DNA of 5,199 bases, taken from assembly GCA_030597345.1 (NCBI GenBank), contig JAUVSA010000163.1, positions 1 to 5,199 on the forward strand, written 5' to 3'. The notes below the pieces were generated by a model. That model saw nothing but the letters and a program-made list of their open reading frames with translations, was not told where the DNA came from and searched no databases. Of the stretch, positions 5,177 to 5,199 are shown piece by piece. This stretch comes from Bacillota bacterium. Its GTDB lineage: Bacteria; Armatimonadota; Hebobacteria; Hebobacterales; Hebobacteraceae. The translations under genes were made by a program, and so were the position numbers. Each line of letters opens with the position of its first letter. The stretch's first letter is position 1.

Positions 5177-5199
5177 AGTCTATGCCTTTTCTGATGTTC

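Noticed and set aside
5100..5199. A CRISPR array or attachment site at the right end.
   Set aside because: The repeats are two inverted palindromic units with one 9-base spacer, not regular direct repeats, and no integrase or cas gene is present.

Overview
The window comes from the chromosome of a high-GC bacterium and is mostly a housekeeping gene cluster. I see no transposase, phage gene, CRISPR array or toxin-antitoxin pair. The core order recG - rsmD - coaD - DivIVA-like coiled-coil protein is known from several Gram-positive-type and deep-branching phyla. The gene set alone does not fix the phylum. G/C-rich third codon positions and short palindromic intergenic repeats would suit Armatimonadota, Chloroflexota or similar groups, but that is inference.

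Layout. Bases 1-80 hold an unresolved gene fragment, readable either as the 3' end of a plus-strand gene or as the 5' end of a minus-strand membrane protein. Bases 166-549 (minus) encode a single-domain CheY-like response regulator. Bases 550-929 are a 380-base divergent intergenic region that is unusually rich in perfect inverted repeats. It includes a strongly pairing 88-base block (693-780), a chain of mutually exclusive hairpins (803-880) and a weak promoter candidate in front of recG. Bases 930-5076 are a tightly packed plus-strand cluster: recG (857 aa, with an N-terminal extension), rsmD (GTG start, 3 bases after recG), coaD (TTG start behind a perfect Shine-Dalgarno) and a 154-aa coiled-coil protein whose best start is the rare codon ATA. 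Bases 5077-5199 carry a REPIN-like pair of inverted palindromic units whose four differences are two compensatory base-pair changes.

How the genes relate. RecG remodels stalled forks and recombination intermediates, RsmD methylates 16S rRNA, CoaD makes dephospho-CoA, and the coiled-coil protein resembles DivIVA/SepIVA-type scaffolds. They share no pathway but are probably co-transcribed, given spacings of 3, 41 and 14 bases. The response regulator faces away and is probably an independent unit.

I do not see a complete new biological system. The points most worth a second look are the probable ATA start codon, the covarying inverted repeat pair at the right end and the structured region upstream of recG.
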